A stretch of 34,995 nucleotides of DNA, from positions 1-34,995 of the IMG/VR virus record IMGVR_UViG_3300020463_001373, one strand, 5' to 3'. The translations under genes were made by a program, and so were the position numbers. The notes under the pieces are model-generated. The model saw nothing but the letters and a program-made list of their open reading frames with translations, was not told where the DNA came from and did no database searches. This stretch comes from a virus. Shown here piece by piece: positions 20,580 to 29,177 of the stretch (position 1 is the first letter of the stretch; each line of letters begins with the position of its first letter).

Positions 20580-21301
20580 ACTCTAGCCTCCGGACTTTTC
20601 ATTAATTTTTTTCTTTTTGGTCCTTTTATGTGGTCATACACAGGTCCTAATATAGACCTTGCCTGTACGTGGCCACCTCGACCATCACCTATACTTTTAT
20701 TTATGACACCTTTTTTCTCGTATCTTTTTCTTACCAAGTCCCATATATAACTATCGTGTTGTTCTTTTTCTTTATATATTAAGTCTTCATTATACATATT
20801 TTGCATTTCTATACCATAACTTTTTGTTTCGGGGTGCCTCATATTAAAGTATAAAAAACCACATTCACTATATTGTTTTTCACCTCTACCTAGATAAGTC
20901 ATCATAGCATTTTCATTATGTATATATTTTTTAATCCAATCTGCGTCTATTCTTTTATAAAATACACTATCTGCGTCTATACAAATTAAACCATCATAAT
21001 CTTCATTTGTAATTATTTCATTTGTATATGAATATACTTTATAACTAAATCTTACACCGTCTTTTAAGAAACCAGTTCTAGGGTCATCTGATACTGGTCT
21101 ATGTTTGTTTCTATTAATAAACTCTTCACATTCTGGTACTTCATCAAAAATACTTCTTACAATTATATTAGTATGAGGTATGTCATTTAAGTCTTCACTA
21201 TATACAATCAACTCAAAAGGCCAATTATAAGATTCAAAAAACTTATAACCATATTGTTTATATAGTTTTTTATTTAATGTGGTAACTACTGCTACGTTCA
21301 T
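20576..21301 (-). CDS. GT-A-type glycosyltransferase, 241 aa
   Basis: The motif CIDADSVF with DAD at 109-111 marks the nucleotide-sugar/metal site, preceded by the typical FSYKVYSYTNEIITNEDYDG helix. YSECGFLYFNMRHPETK and EQHDSYIWDLVRKRYEKKGV follow, where the D-S-Y-I-W segment is the acceptor region. The last part, KSIGDGRGGHVQARS followed by GPVYDHIKGPKRKKLM, is basic and recalls the C-termini of phage transferases. Four-base overlap with both neighbours shows tight coupling. Substrates unknown. Confidence 0.8.
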   Translation of the reverse strand: MNVAVVTTLNKKLYKQYGYKFFESYNWPFELIVYSEDLNDIPHTNIIVRSIFDEVPECEEFINRNKHRPVSDDPRTGFLKDGVRFSYKVYSYTNEIITNEDYDGLICIDADSVFYKRIDADWIKKYIHNENAMMTYLGRGEKQYSECGFLYFNMRHPETKSYGIEMQNMYNEDLIYKEKEQHDSYIWDLVRKRYEKKGVINKSIGDGRGGHVQARSILGPVYDHIKGPKRKKLMKSPEARV

Positions 21302-22218
21302 TGTATTACACCTAAATGTTCTAATGGTTTTCCTTTAATTATTTCTTCTACACTCCATTGTGTGTATGCTAATTTATTTAGTAAATTTTGTCTATCACCT
21401 AATCTAGGATTTTCAACCTCTTCTATATCGTGTGATGAAATACCATATAAAAAATTATATGGACTAGGTGTAATAACAGGAACACCATACATCAAAGCGT
21501 CAATAGAAGCACCACTAGTATAAGATACAGCACAATGAGCATTTGATAAATCTTTTTCTAAACTATCTACACTAAAGCTTACTTTATCTATTTTATACAT
21601 CAAGTCAAACATTTCAGTAATACTTGACTTTGATAATGGGTGGTTTCTAATAACTATTTTTCTATCTGTTACCTTTTTTAAATGCTTTACCGTTGTCATA
21701 ACCCATTGTAGAATATCTAAGCCTAATAAAGAAGCGTCTGAAGGATTTTGACAAAACAATAATACATTTTTATTTTTTGAAGTATCACGCCAAGGTTTTA
21801 CTTTTAAATTTAATTGTTTCTGTAATATCTTCCATCTTCTATCATCTGACTTCCATTTAAAATCTGCAAGCTTAGGTAAGAAGTGGTCTAAACCAACTCT
21901 ATAATGTGTATGTTGGTCTGTTAATTGTCTTCCTAAAAGAGGTGTTTCTAATACTACCAATTTATTTGAAGGTATATCTATTGTATTATGACTTCGTTCT
22001 ATATCATTTTTTATTTTATGTGGTAAATTCTTAATCTTCCATAATTTACTAGAGTGTTTTTTAGTAGAACCAAAAACAACTGCAACATCACAATGTTTAT
22101 ACTCCTCACCATCATATAACTCCCAATTCTTACCAGATTGTACTAAATTCTTTTGTAGTTTTAAGAATATATCTCTCTGGAAATAATTATGACAGGTCTT
22201 GAAGTAAATTAATCTCAT
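21298..22218 (-). CDS. GT-B-like transferase of the capsule/glycerophosphotransferase type, 306 aa
   Basis: The second half shows VLLFCQNPSDASLLGLDILQ, IVIRNHPLSKSS and HCAVSYTSGASIDALMYGVP followed by VITPSPYNFLYGI. IVIRxHP and the SYTSGASIDALMYGVPV loop are hallmarks of the CDP-glycerol/Kdo/capsular transferase superfamily: the His of RNHP and the serine-rich loop bind the nucleotide. It is distantly similar in layout to the two other GT-B-like proteins of the island. It overlaps the FkbM gene by four bases. Confidence 0.78.
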   Translation of the reverse strand: MRLIYFKTCHNYFQRDIFLKLQKNLVQSGKNWELYDGEEYKHCDVAVVFGSTKKHSSKLWKIKNLPHKIKNDIERSHNTIDIPSNKLVVLETPLLGRQLTDQHTHYRVGLDHFLPKLADFKWKSDDRRWKILQKQLNLKVKPWRDTSKNKNVLLFCQNPSDASLLGLDILQWVMTTVKHLKKVTDRKIVIRNHPLSKSSITEMFDLMYKIDKVSFSVDSLEKDLSNAHCAVSYTSGASIDALMYGVPVITPSPYNFLYGISSHDIEEVENPRLGDRQNLLNKLAYTQWSVEEIIKGKPLEHLGVIQ

Positions 22219-22889
22219 CTTAAAATAACAGCTTCACTTAATATTTTATTTCGTGGTCTATTTAAATGTAGTTTATAACCTTTATCTTTAAATTCTTTTA
22301 ATAAATCTTCGTATTGTTTTATACTTGTTTCATTGTCAATAAGTTTTACTTCAAACTCTACAAGAAATGCTTTGAAGTTAACATTGAAATCTAATACTTC
22401 TCTACAAAAATCAAACCATACACCCTCAATATCTGCTTTAATTATATCTACTTTACCATCTACATCATTTAAACTTTCTTGTAAAGTAATTGTATCAACT
22501 TCAATATAACTAGGAGTTTCACCAAATTGTGGTAAAGGTAATAGTGAATAACATTTTGTCAAGTCTTTAGAGTCATAATAAAACTTCATCTTTTCACCAC
22601 CTTTAGCATATGCTTTATTATGAAAGGTCATTTTATCTTTATAATTAAAATTAGTTTCAAATAGTTCAACACTATCAGGTGTAGGGTCATAACAATGTAT
22701 ATTTAAATTAGGATTATCTACACACATAGCTTGTTCCCAACCTACATCACGGTGTACACCATAAGATAATACATTTTTACTTTCTTTTACTATTGATTCT
22801 GGTAACCAATAGTTTTTATATTGTTTGAAAGATTGAGGTTGTAAATATTTGCCTTCAATCTCTTTCATTCTATTATATAAATCACTCAT
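22215..22889 (-). CDS. FkbM-family methyltransferase
   Basis: This SAM-dependent enzyme (224 aa) has motif I as LSYGVHRDVGWE (41-52), where the usual GxGxGxxxxxE pattern of the family is relaxed to YGVxxDVxWE. The acidic ribose contact is in HCYDPTPDS (65-73), and FkbM's characteristic VDIIKADIEG (147-156) is present. The family O-methylates sugars and similar metabolites. Its place among glycosyltransferases suggests methylation of a glycan, which can hide or cap it. No membrane segment. It overlaps the oxygenase gene by eight bases. Confidence 0.87.
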   Translation of the reverse strand: MSDLYNRMKEIEGKYLQPQSFKQYKNYWLPESIVKESKNVLSYGVHRDVGWEQAMCVDNPNLNIHCYDPTPDSVELFETNFNYKDKMTFHNKAYAKGGEKMKFYYDSKDLTKCYSLLPLPQFGETPSYIEVDTITLQESLNDVDGKVDIIKADIEGVWFDFCREVLDFNVNFKAFLVEFEVKLIDNETSIKQYEDLLKEFKDKGYKLHLNRPRNKILSEAVILR

Positions 22890-23526
22890 ATACTTTCCAA
22901 TCTGTTTTAAAGGTTACATAATTTAATTGTATACCTCTTCTTTCTACATTTATTTGTTTGCCTTCTTCCATACCGTGCCATTTATTAGGTCCGTGAAATA
23001 CATAACCATAGTTGTGCCAAAATGGTACCGTATGTTTTAATTCAAGGTCTTCACTATATAAATCTGTACCTAAACTTACATTTTCACCTGTTTGATTTAC
23101 ATATATTAAACTTGATATTAATTTTTCTGGTATATCACAATGAGGTTTTAAATAAAACCCTTGCGTATCATTTAGTATTTCTAATCTTACGTATGCGTCT
23201 TTAAAATTATCTTTATTACCTACTAATCTTGCAAATTCTTTTCTTACAGGTAAACTTTGCATTTCTTTTATGAAATTAAATAAGTTAGGATATTTGTGTC
23301 TGTTTTCAATGGTAACATATTCTCTTATCTTATCATTTTGTTTACCAACACCATCTTTATAACCTGACCTTGTACCGTCAAACAATACACCTTCTTTTTC
23401 TAATTTTGCATTTCTAATTTCTTCTATTTGAGATTCATTTAGACTTTGGCCAAAAGTATGATACTCCCAAGGCACACTATGAGTTTGTGCATTTCTTAAA
23501 CTATTTAATAAAGGTTGATGAAACAT
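22882..23526 (-). CDS. 2OG-Fe(II) oxygenase, 214 aa
   Basis: The iron triad is visible as H129 and D131 (KPHCDIPEK) and H184 (NKWHGMEEG), with an Arg near 196-197 (VERRGIQLNYV) to bind 2-oxoglutarate. The segments LISSLIYVNQ and YGYVFHGPNK are the jelly-roll strands. Such oxygenases are frequent in marine T4-like phages and hydroxylate proteins, nucleic acids or small molecules. Position in the glycan operon suggests a sugar or lipid-linked substrate, but that is inference. It ends close before FkbM, so the two may act in sequence. Confidence 0.85.
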   Translation of the reverse strand: MFHQPLLNSLRNAQTHSVPWEYHTFGQSLNESQIEEIRNAKLEKEGVLFDGTRSGYKDGVGKQNDKIREYVTIENRHKYPNLFNFIKEMQSLPVRKEFARLVGNKDNFKDAYVRLEILNDTQGFYLKPHCDIPEKLISSLIYVNQTGENVSLGTDLYSEDLELKHTVPFWHNYGYVFHGPNKWHGMEEGKQINVERRGIQLNYVTFKTDWKVYE

Positions 23527-23528
23527 TT

Positions 23529-24410
23529 TTATTCTCCGTTAATATACTTATAAGCATAGTCAGTTGTAATCTCACTTAACATAAACTGGTTACCTATCAA
23601 AGACCATAACCATCTTTCTCTTAAATCAGAATATAAAGGTTGTTCTATTTTATCTAGGTCATTTAAACTATATGACACTCTATTTGCTGGACTATGTTCA
23701 CTTGTAAAACTAGGTACACCTGCAATTACGGCTTCACAAGCAGCCATACTATGCCAAGACACCATAGCAAAACAATTTTTTAGTTCAACACTTAAAGGTG
23801 TTGAATTTCTTTTACCGTGTTTTCTATTTACGTATTTGTATCTAACCTGAATAGGTCTATCTGTATGTTTTCTTATCTCTGCTTTAATATTTTGTATCCA
23901 AGATTTTACTTCAATATCATACCAAGTTGCCGTATGTTCAGACGGTGGTATAACTAATATTGTTTGACCATCTTTTTTCCAGTCTTTCAATGTCATTTGA
24001 TTCAAGGTATCTTTATCAGTACACATACCTTTTACATATTCAAATCTTTCTCTATGTCTCTCATTAATATCAATCATCTGTACATTATTTTTAATTATTC
24101 TATACCAAGGTTGACCAAAACCTGGATGTGGTTGATACTCATTATAGAATAGATAAGGTTGGTCAAAGTAATAATAAGGTACATTATTTGTTTCACAAGC
24201 CATTTGAAGTCTTTTAGTACCTCTTATGATACCTTGAAAACAAACCTCAACATCATCATCTATAAACTTGCCATTCCACATTGGCCAATGCTGATTGTAA
24301 AATTCTGGTCCTTTAGTCTCTGCAAAATCAAAAAACTTTTGAGTATGACCTTTACCAAACTCTTCAATATATTTTCTAGTACCTCTTTTAGTGTTGAACA
24401 GATATAGCAT
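23529..24410 (-). CDS. GT-B-like glycosyltransferase, 293 aa
   Basis: I start it at the ATG at 24410 (MLYLFNTKRGTRKYIEEFGK), which overlaps the end of the resolvase gene. Motifs are TILVIPPSEHTATWYDIE, RPIQVRYKYVNRKHGKR and CFAMVSWHSMAACEAVIAGV followed by PSFTSEHSPANRV. The last is the nucleotide-binding loop of capsular/Kdo-type transferases. The C-terminal NQFMLSEITTDYAYK matches the paralogue at 18.5-19.3 kb. It opens the glycan island directly after replication genes, without any visible promoter of its own. Confidence 0.76.
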   Translation of the reverse strand: MLYLFNTKRGTRKYIEEFGKGHTQKFFDFAETKGPEFYNQHWPMWNGKFIDDDVEVCFQGIIRGTKRLQMACETNNVPYYYFDQPYLFYNEYQPHPGFGQPWYRIIKNNVQMIDINERHRERFEYVKGMCTDKDTLNQMTLKDWKKDGQTILVIPPSEHTATWYDIEVKSWIQNIKAEIRKHTDRPIQVRYKYVNRKHGKRNSTPLSVELKNCFAMVSWHSMAACEAVIAGVPSFTSEHSPANRVSYSLNDLDKIEQPLYSDLRERWLWSLIGNQFMLSEITTDYAYKYINGE

Positions 24411-24927
24411 TACCAACCTTCATAATATAATAACTATCAACAATATCTGATATAGGGTTACCTACTTTTTCTGTATCAAATATTTTTTTCAAGTCAATTT
24501 TAGTTTCATTCACAAACGCCTCATACATTTTATCTTTATCAGCGTTACCTTTACCTGTTGCACCTTTTTTTACCACACTTGGTACTACCGTTTCATATGG
24601 TAAATTTTCTTCTTGTAGTCTATACTTTAATATACCACAATTTTCTGCTATTTGAAATAGACCTTGACCTTTTGAGCCAAAAGAATAGCCTTCTATGTAA
24701 ATTTTAGGATTGTATGTGTCTTTGATTATATCTAATGTGAAATCAGATATTTGTTTAAACCTCTGAATAGGGTCTGTCCATTCTTTATGTTCATAACCAA
24801 CAATCGATTCATTCATCATACCTTGCCACTTCTTTTTGTTTGTCAAATAGAAAAACATCAAGCTACCATTATTAATACAAACAGCAGGACTTGTTAAACT
24901 ATAATCAATTCCAATTATCGTCTTCAC
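24388..24927 (-). CDS. RuvC-like Holliday junction resolvase
   Basis: An RNase H-fold nuclease. Using the GTG at 24927 the protein starts MKTIIGIDYSLTSPAVCI, the usual opening of phage RuvC-like resolvases. An upstream ATG at 24960 would add 11 residues inside the zinc-ribbon gene and also has a GAGG nearby. Catalytic acids are visible as Asp in GIDYS, Glu in YIEGYSFG and Asp in SDIVDSYY, with the KKGATGKGNADKDKM basic loop between them. In T4-like phages without endonuclease VII such enzymes are thought to resolve branched DNA before packaging. Sixty to seventy residues from the end it is Lys/Asp-rich. Confidence 0.82.
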   Translation of the reverse strand: MKTIIGIDYSLTSPAVCINNGSLMFFYLTNKKKWQGMMNESIVGYEHKEWTDPIQRFKQISDFTLDIIKDTYNPKIYIEGYSFGSKGQGLFQIAENCGILKYRLQEENLPYETVVPSVVKKGATGKGNADKDKMYEAFVNETKIDLKKIFDTEKVGNPISDIVDSYYIMKVGNAISVQH

Positions 24928-25072
24928 CCTCGTATCTACTTTCAACGTCATCTTCTTCATCTACCTCATATCCACAAAATGGACACGTTAAAGGTTGTAA
25001 ATCAACCTTATCTTCGTCCCATTCTATGGTATATTTAGTCTGACAATTTTGGCAGGTTTTTGGTGATTTCAT
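24905..25072 (-). CDS. Small zinc-ribbon protein, 55 aa
   Basis: MKSPKTCQNCQTKYTIEWDE and later LTCPFCGYEVDEED give two CxxC knuckles 22 residues apart, a complete zinc ribbon with an acidic tail (EDDVESRYEGEDDNWN). The ATG overlaps the nrdB stop (TAATG), and the TGA lies inside the resolvase gene. Small ribbons of this type recur next to nrdB in marine T4-like phages. It may bind nucleic acid or a polymerase; this is not shown. Confidence 0.72.
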   Translation of the reverse strand: MKSPKTCQNCQTKYTIEWDEDKVDLQPLTCPFCGYEVDEEDDVESRYEGEDDNWN

Positions 25073-26175
25073 TATAGTTTGAATTTCTTAAACTGGTCTT
25101 TCTTTACATCTTGTTTAATACCACCGATTACATAAGATTCAATCTCTGTTTCCTGTGGAGCGTTTTGAGTTGAACGGCTGTTTAACCAATGTTCTACCCA
25201 AGGTAAAGGATTTGTTTTTTGTTCGTATTGAGGTGTTAGGCCTATGCCTTTCATTCGTCTGTTTGCCATATATTCTACAAACTGGTGTAATAGTTTTTCT
25301 GATAATCCAATCATACTTCCTTTGGAAAATAGATATGTTGCCCAACGTTTTTCCTCCTGTACAGCCTCATCATACATTTGATAAACTTCTTTTTCACTAT
25401 CTTTAATTACTTTATTCATTACTTTATCATTTTCATAATCTCTATAATTATTAATAATTCTTTGAGACATTGCTAAGTGTTGTGATTCATCACGAGCAAT
25501 AAACGAAATAATTTTAGCAGAACCTTCTAGTAATTTTAATTCACCAAAAGCAAAACTACAAGCAAACGATACATAGAATCTTAAGCCTTCTAATATATTT
25601 ACGGTAATTAATGCTTTCCATAATTTCTTTTTAAGTTCATACATATCAACACTATCTGGTTTTAAATGCCATTTATAACCAGTATTGATTAGGTCATCAT
25701 AAGTTTCTGTAATAGTTTTTGCTCTTCTTTCAATCTTCTCATCACCAATAATTGTATCAAATACATCACTTGGTTGTGAATATAAATTTTTAATTATGTA
25801 AGTATAACTTCTACTATGAATAGTCTCAATAAAATCCCAGGTAACAATACAGCCTTCAATCTCTGGTAAAGAAACAAAAGGTAAAAATGCTAAACAAGGT
25901 CCTCTACCTTGAACACTATCTAACATAGTTTGGTATTTTAAGTTAGCAGTAAAGATAAACTTTTGTTGTTCAGATAGTTCAGTATAATCATTTCTATCTT
26001 TTTGTAAAGAAACCTCTTCAGGTCTCCAGAAATAACCTAGTTGTTGTTGATTCAATTTATCAAATATAGGATACTTCATATCACTATATTGTTGTACTTG
26101 TAAATCTTCACCAAAAAACATTGGTTGTTTTGTAAAGTCTATGCCTTTTTCTGTATTAAATACGCTTCTTCCCAT
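25072..26175 (-). CDS. nrdB: Ribonucleotide reductase class Ia, beta subunit
   Basis: NrdB holds the diiron-tyrosyl radical that starts reduction of ribonucleotides by NrdA. All ligands are present: D86 (MLDSVQG), E117 and H120 (FIETIHSRSY), E196 (ILEGLRF), E230 and H233 (ARDESQH). The radical tyrosine is Y124. The 367-aa length fits. The C-terminus KKDQFKKFKL, with acidic-aromatic character just before the end, is the tail that docks on NrdA. The order nrdA-unknown-nrdB-zinc ribbon suggests one operon. Electrons probably come through the phage glutaredoxin (12.0-12.3 kb). Confidence 0.96.
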   Translation of the reverse strand: MGRSVFNTEKGIDFTKQPMFFGEDLQVQQYSDMKYPIFDKLNQQQLGYFWRPEEVSLQKDRNDYTELSEQQKFIFTANLKYQTMLDSVQGRGPCLAFLPFVSLPEIEGCIVTWDFIETIHSRSYTYIIKNLYSQPSDVFDTIIGDEKIERRAKTITETYDDLINTGYKWHLKPDSVDMYELKKKLWKALITVNILEGLRFYVSFACSFAFGELKLLEGSAKIISFIARDESQHLAMSQRIINNYRDYENDKVMNKVIKDSEKEVYQMYDEAVQEEKRWATYLFSKGSMIGLSEKLLHQFVEYMANRRMKGIGLTPQYEQKTNPLPWVEHWLNSRSTQNAPQETEIESYVIGGIKQDVKKDQFKKFKL

Positions 26176-26843
26176 TACTTGTAGTCCTTATCCTTTTTGT
26201 CTGCTCTTTGTTTATCTTCATAAAAATAATCATTTGAATCACCAAACGCCCATTTTTCCTCTTGTTCACAAAAGAAATATCTAGTTGAAACCTGAAAGTC
26301 TGGTTTCTTCAATTCTTTTGGTGTTAAACTTTGTTCATACCATAACATTCTGTTATTAGGTTGAGCAAAGAATTGGCCATTATCTAACTTGCCAAAATTG
26401 TGTTGTTTATGTTCAGATGGTACTTCACTAACGCTAGCGTCTACCATATTAACATCACCGTGGCAAGCGTCAATAGTAAATAAGTATTCACCACCCATTC
26501 TACCACCACCTTTTAATATAATTTCTACATCACAATTTTTTAATAGTCTTTTAGACCATATCTGAATATTATTACTAAAACCGTCCCATAACTCTAAAGT
26601 TCCTAGAGGTAATTGTTCTTCTTCTTTATACTCTTTTTTCCATAAAAATGCTGATAAAGGAAACTTGTCAAAGCAAGCACCATAATCTGGTAGATATGCT
26701 TCAAACATCAAAGCACGACCTTGAACAGATTTTACGGCTATCATTATTGCTTCAACTAATTCGCCGTGTCCTCTTTCTAAATCGTGTAGGTACTCTTTCT
26801 TTACCCAACATTTAATATATGGAGTATTTGCTACAAAATTCAT
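26175..26843 (-). CDS. Conserved protein between nrdA and nrdB, 222 aa
   Basis: The protein is soluble and beta-rich: MNFVANTPYIKCWVKKEYLH, then VEAIMIAVKSVQGRALMFEA, then GRMGGEYLFTIDACHGDVNM. A late QPNNRMLWYEQSLTP and STRYFFCEQEEKW complete it. I know of similar uncharacterised proteins in cyanophage nrd regions but cannot name a domain. A fold similar to capsid or tail decoration proteins is not obvious. Its conserved position suggests a link to nucleotide metabolism or simply a co-expressed gene. The stop overlaps the nrdB ATG. Confidence 0.78.
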   Translation of the reverse strand: MNFVANTPYIKCWVKKEYLHDLERGHGELVEAIMIAVKSVQGRALMFEAYLPDYGACFDKFPLSAFLWKKEYKEEEQLPLGTLELWDGFSNNIQIWSKRLLKNCDVEIILKGGGRMGGEYLFTIDACHGDVNMVDASVSEVPSEHKQHNFGKLDNGQFFAQPNNRMLWYEQSLTPKELKKPDFQVSTRYFFCEQEEKWAFGDSNDYFYEDKQRADKKDKDYK

Positions 26844-26852
26844 AAACTCTCC

Positions 26853-29168
26853 TTATATTGTACAACTTTCGCAATCTTCTTCCGTTTGCAAAGTTGCCGG
26901 TTCCGTCTCTTTTACTTCATCTTTCCATCCTAATGGATGTGATGGTTCGTCTTCGTCTTTCTTACTATCATATGTGTTTTGATAATAAGATGTCTTCCAA
27001 CCTAGTTTATAAGTTGTTAGTAAGTCGTTAGCCATTACCGAAATAGGTACTTGACCCTCATCAAAATGTTCAGGATTATAAGACCAGTTACCACTAATAG
27101 CTTGGTCAAAATACTTTTGCATTACTGCAACGATATTTATATATCCTTCATTCCCTTTCATATCCCATAATAGAGTATAATTGTCTCGTAATTTTTTATA
27201 TTCTGGTACAATTTGTTTCAGCGTCCCTTTTTTACTCTTTTTAATACTTAAATAATCTCTAGGTGGTTCAATGCCATTTGTAGCATTTGAAACCACGCTA
27301 GAGGATTCTGACGGCATTTGAGCTGATAAGGTGCTATGTCGCAGCCCATTCTCTTTGATAGAGGTTCGCAATTGTTCCCATTTCATAGATAGTTTTCGAT
27401 TAACAATCTCATCTACCTCTTTCTTATAGGTGTCAATTGGTAATATGCCATCGGAATATTTTGTTCTATTAAAGTGTTCGCAAGGACCTTTTTCTTTTGC
27501 AACTTCATTACTTGCCTTTAATAGATAATATTGAAACGCCTCTGTTAATTCATCAACTTCTTTCCAGGCAGCCTTGTCTTCATATGATACTTTCAATCTT
27601 GCTAGATAATGTGCAAGACCTATGTAACCAATACCTAAACTTCTTCTTGCCTTTGTAGATACCTCGGCAGCCTTAACTGGATATTTTTGATGGTCTATAA
27701 TTTCATCTAAAGCTCTTACTGCAAGGTCGCATAAACTTTCTAAATCTTCTATATAATTAATTTTACCTACATTAATAGCAGATAGAATACATAATGCAAT
27801 CTCACCCTCACCATCAATATGTTGAATAGGGTCAGTTGGTAAAGTAATCTCTTGACATAGATTTGACATTGTAATTCTATCTTTGAAAGAAGAGTGGTCA
27901 TTACAATGGTCTATATTCATAATATAGATACGACCTGTTTCTGCTCTCTCTTTTAAAATATCAAAAAATAATTCTTGAGCACCTACTTTGATTTTTTTAA
28001 CGCTGGTTTTTCTTTCAGCTTTAATGTATAAGTCATCAAATTCTTTTGTACCCCAAGCTTCGTAGAGTTCTGGTACTTCGTGAGGAGAAAAAAGAGTAAT
28101 ATCTTCGTCATTGATAAACCTTTCATAAAATATTTTTGATAACTGGACAGAATAATCTAATTTTCTAACTCTATTATCTTCCGTACCTTTATTGTTTTTT
28201 AAAACAATAATATCTTCTATCTCTTGGTGCCAAATAGGGAAATGAACCGTTGCGCTGCCGCCTCTAACACCGTTTTGAGTGCAACACTTAACCGTTGATT
28301 CAAACTTTTTGAGGAATGGTATAACTCCTGTGTGTTGTACCTCACCTCCTCTAATTCTGGCGTTAATGCCTCTGATTCTCCCAGCGTTGATACCAATTCC
28401 AGCCCTTTGTGCAACGTAATTACCAATAGCCATATCACTAGAGAAAATACTAGGCAAAGTATCATCAACATCAACCAACACACAACTAGCATACTGGCGA
28501 ATAGGTGTCCTAACACCTGCCATAACCGGGGTAGGAATGTTGATTTTAAATCTTGAAATAGCGTCATAATATTTTTTAACATAACTCATCCTTTTTTGTT
28601 TTGGATAATTTTGAAATAGTGTGGCACTAATCATCATATACATAAATTGAGGTGTTTCAAAAACTTCTCCTGTACTTCTATCTTGTACCAAATATTTGTC
28701 TATTACCTGTCTTAATCCTGCATATGTAAAATCATAATCTCTTTCGTGATTAACCCAATTTTCCATACGGTCAAAATCTTTTTTATCATATAGATTTAAA
28801 ATATTTTTATCATAAACACCTATCTCAACACACTTTTTAACGTGGTCGTATATGTGTGGGTGGTCCCATAGTTTATGAAAAATTTGTTTTCTTAAAGAGA
28901 ACAACAATAGTCTTGAAGCGACATATTGATAGTTAGGATATTCTAATGAAATTAAATCTGAAGCTGACCTGATTAAAATTTTTTGAATTTCATCTGTTGT
29001 AATGCCATTATAAAATTGAAGGCCACTATTCATTTCAACCTGTGATGAAGATACTGCTGATATATCTTCACAAGCATACTCAACCATTTCGTGAATCTTG
29101 TCAATATTAAGAGGCTCACTTCCTCGTCCATTTCTTTTTTTCACCGAAATCGTTTGATTATCTACCAT
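26853..29168 (-). CDS. nrdA: Ribonucleotide reductase class Ia, alpha subunit
   Basis: The 771-aa catalytic subunit reduces NDPs to dNDPs. The active-site set is complete: the first redox Cys in YASCVLVDV, the radical triad Asn-Cys-Glu in SNLCQEITLP, and the second redox Cys in EIALCILSA. The N-terminus (ISVKKRNGRGSEPLNIDKIH) is an ATP-cone start, so overall activity may be regulated by ATP/dATP. The C-terminus DCESCTI carries the swinging cysteine pair that takes electrons from glutaredoxin or thioredoxin. AGGAG precedes the ATG. A promoter-like site inside the primase gene (29242-29270) could drive it. Confidence 0.96.
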   Translation of the reverse strand: MVDNQTISVKKRNGRGSEPLNIDKIHEMVEYACEDISAVSSSQVEMNSGLQFYNGITTDEIQKILIRSASDLISLEYPNYQYVASRLLLFSLRKQIFHKLWDHPHIYDHVKKCVEIGVYDKNILNLYDKKDFDRMENWVNHERDYDFTYAGLRQVIDKYLVQDRSTGEVFETPQFMYMMISATLFQNYPKQKRMSYVKKYYDAISRFKINIPTPVMAGVRTPIRQYASCVLVDVDDTLPSIFSSDMAIGNYVAQRAGIGINAGRIRGINARIRGGEVQHTGVIPFLKKFESTVKCCTQNGVRGGSATVHFPIWHQEIEDIIVLKNNKGTEDNRVRKLDYSVQLSKIFYERFINDEDITLFSPHEVPELYEAWGTKEFDDLYIKAERKTSVKKIKVGAQELFFDILKERAETGRIYIMNIDHCNDHSSFKDRITMSNLCQEITLPTDPIQHIDGEGEIALCILSAINVGKINYIEDLESLCDLAVRALDEIIDHQKYPVKAAEVSTKARRSLGIGYIGLAHYLARLKVSYEDKAAWKEVDELTEAFQYYLLKASNEVAKEKGPCEHFNRTKYSDGILPIDTYKKEVDEIVNRKLSMKWEQLRTSIKENGLRHSTLSAQMPSESSSVVSNATNGIEPPRDYLSIKKSKKGTLKQIVPEYKKLRDNYTLLWDMKGNEGYINIVAVMQKYFDQAISGNWSYNPEHFDEGQVPISVMANDLLTTYKLGWKTSYYQNTYDSKKDEDEPSHPLGWKDEVKETEPATLQTEEDCESCTI

Positions 29169-29177
29169 TAATATCTC

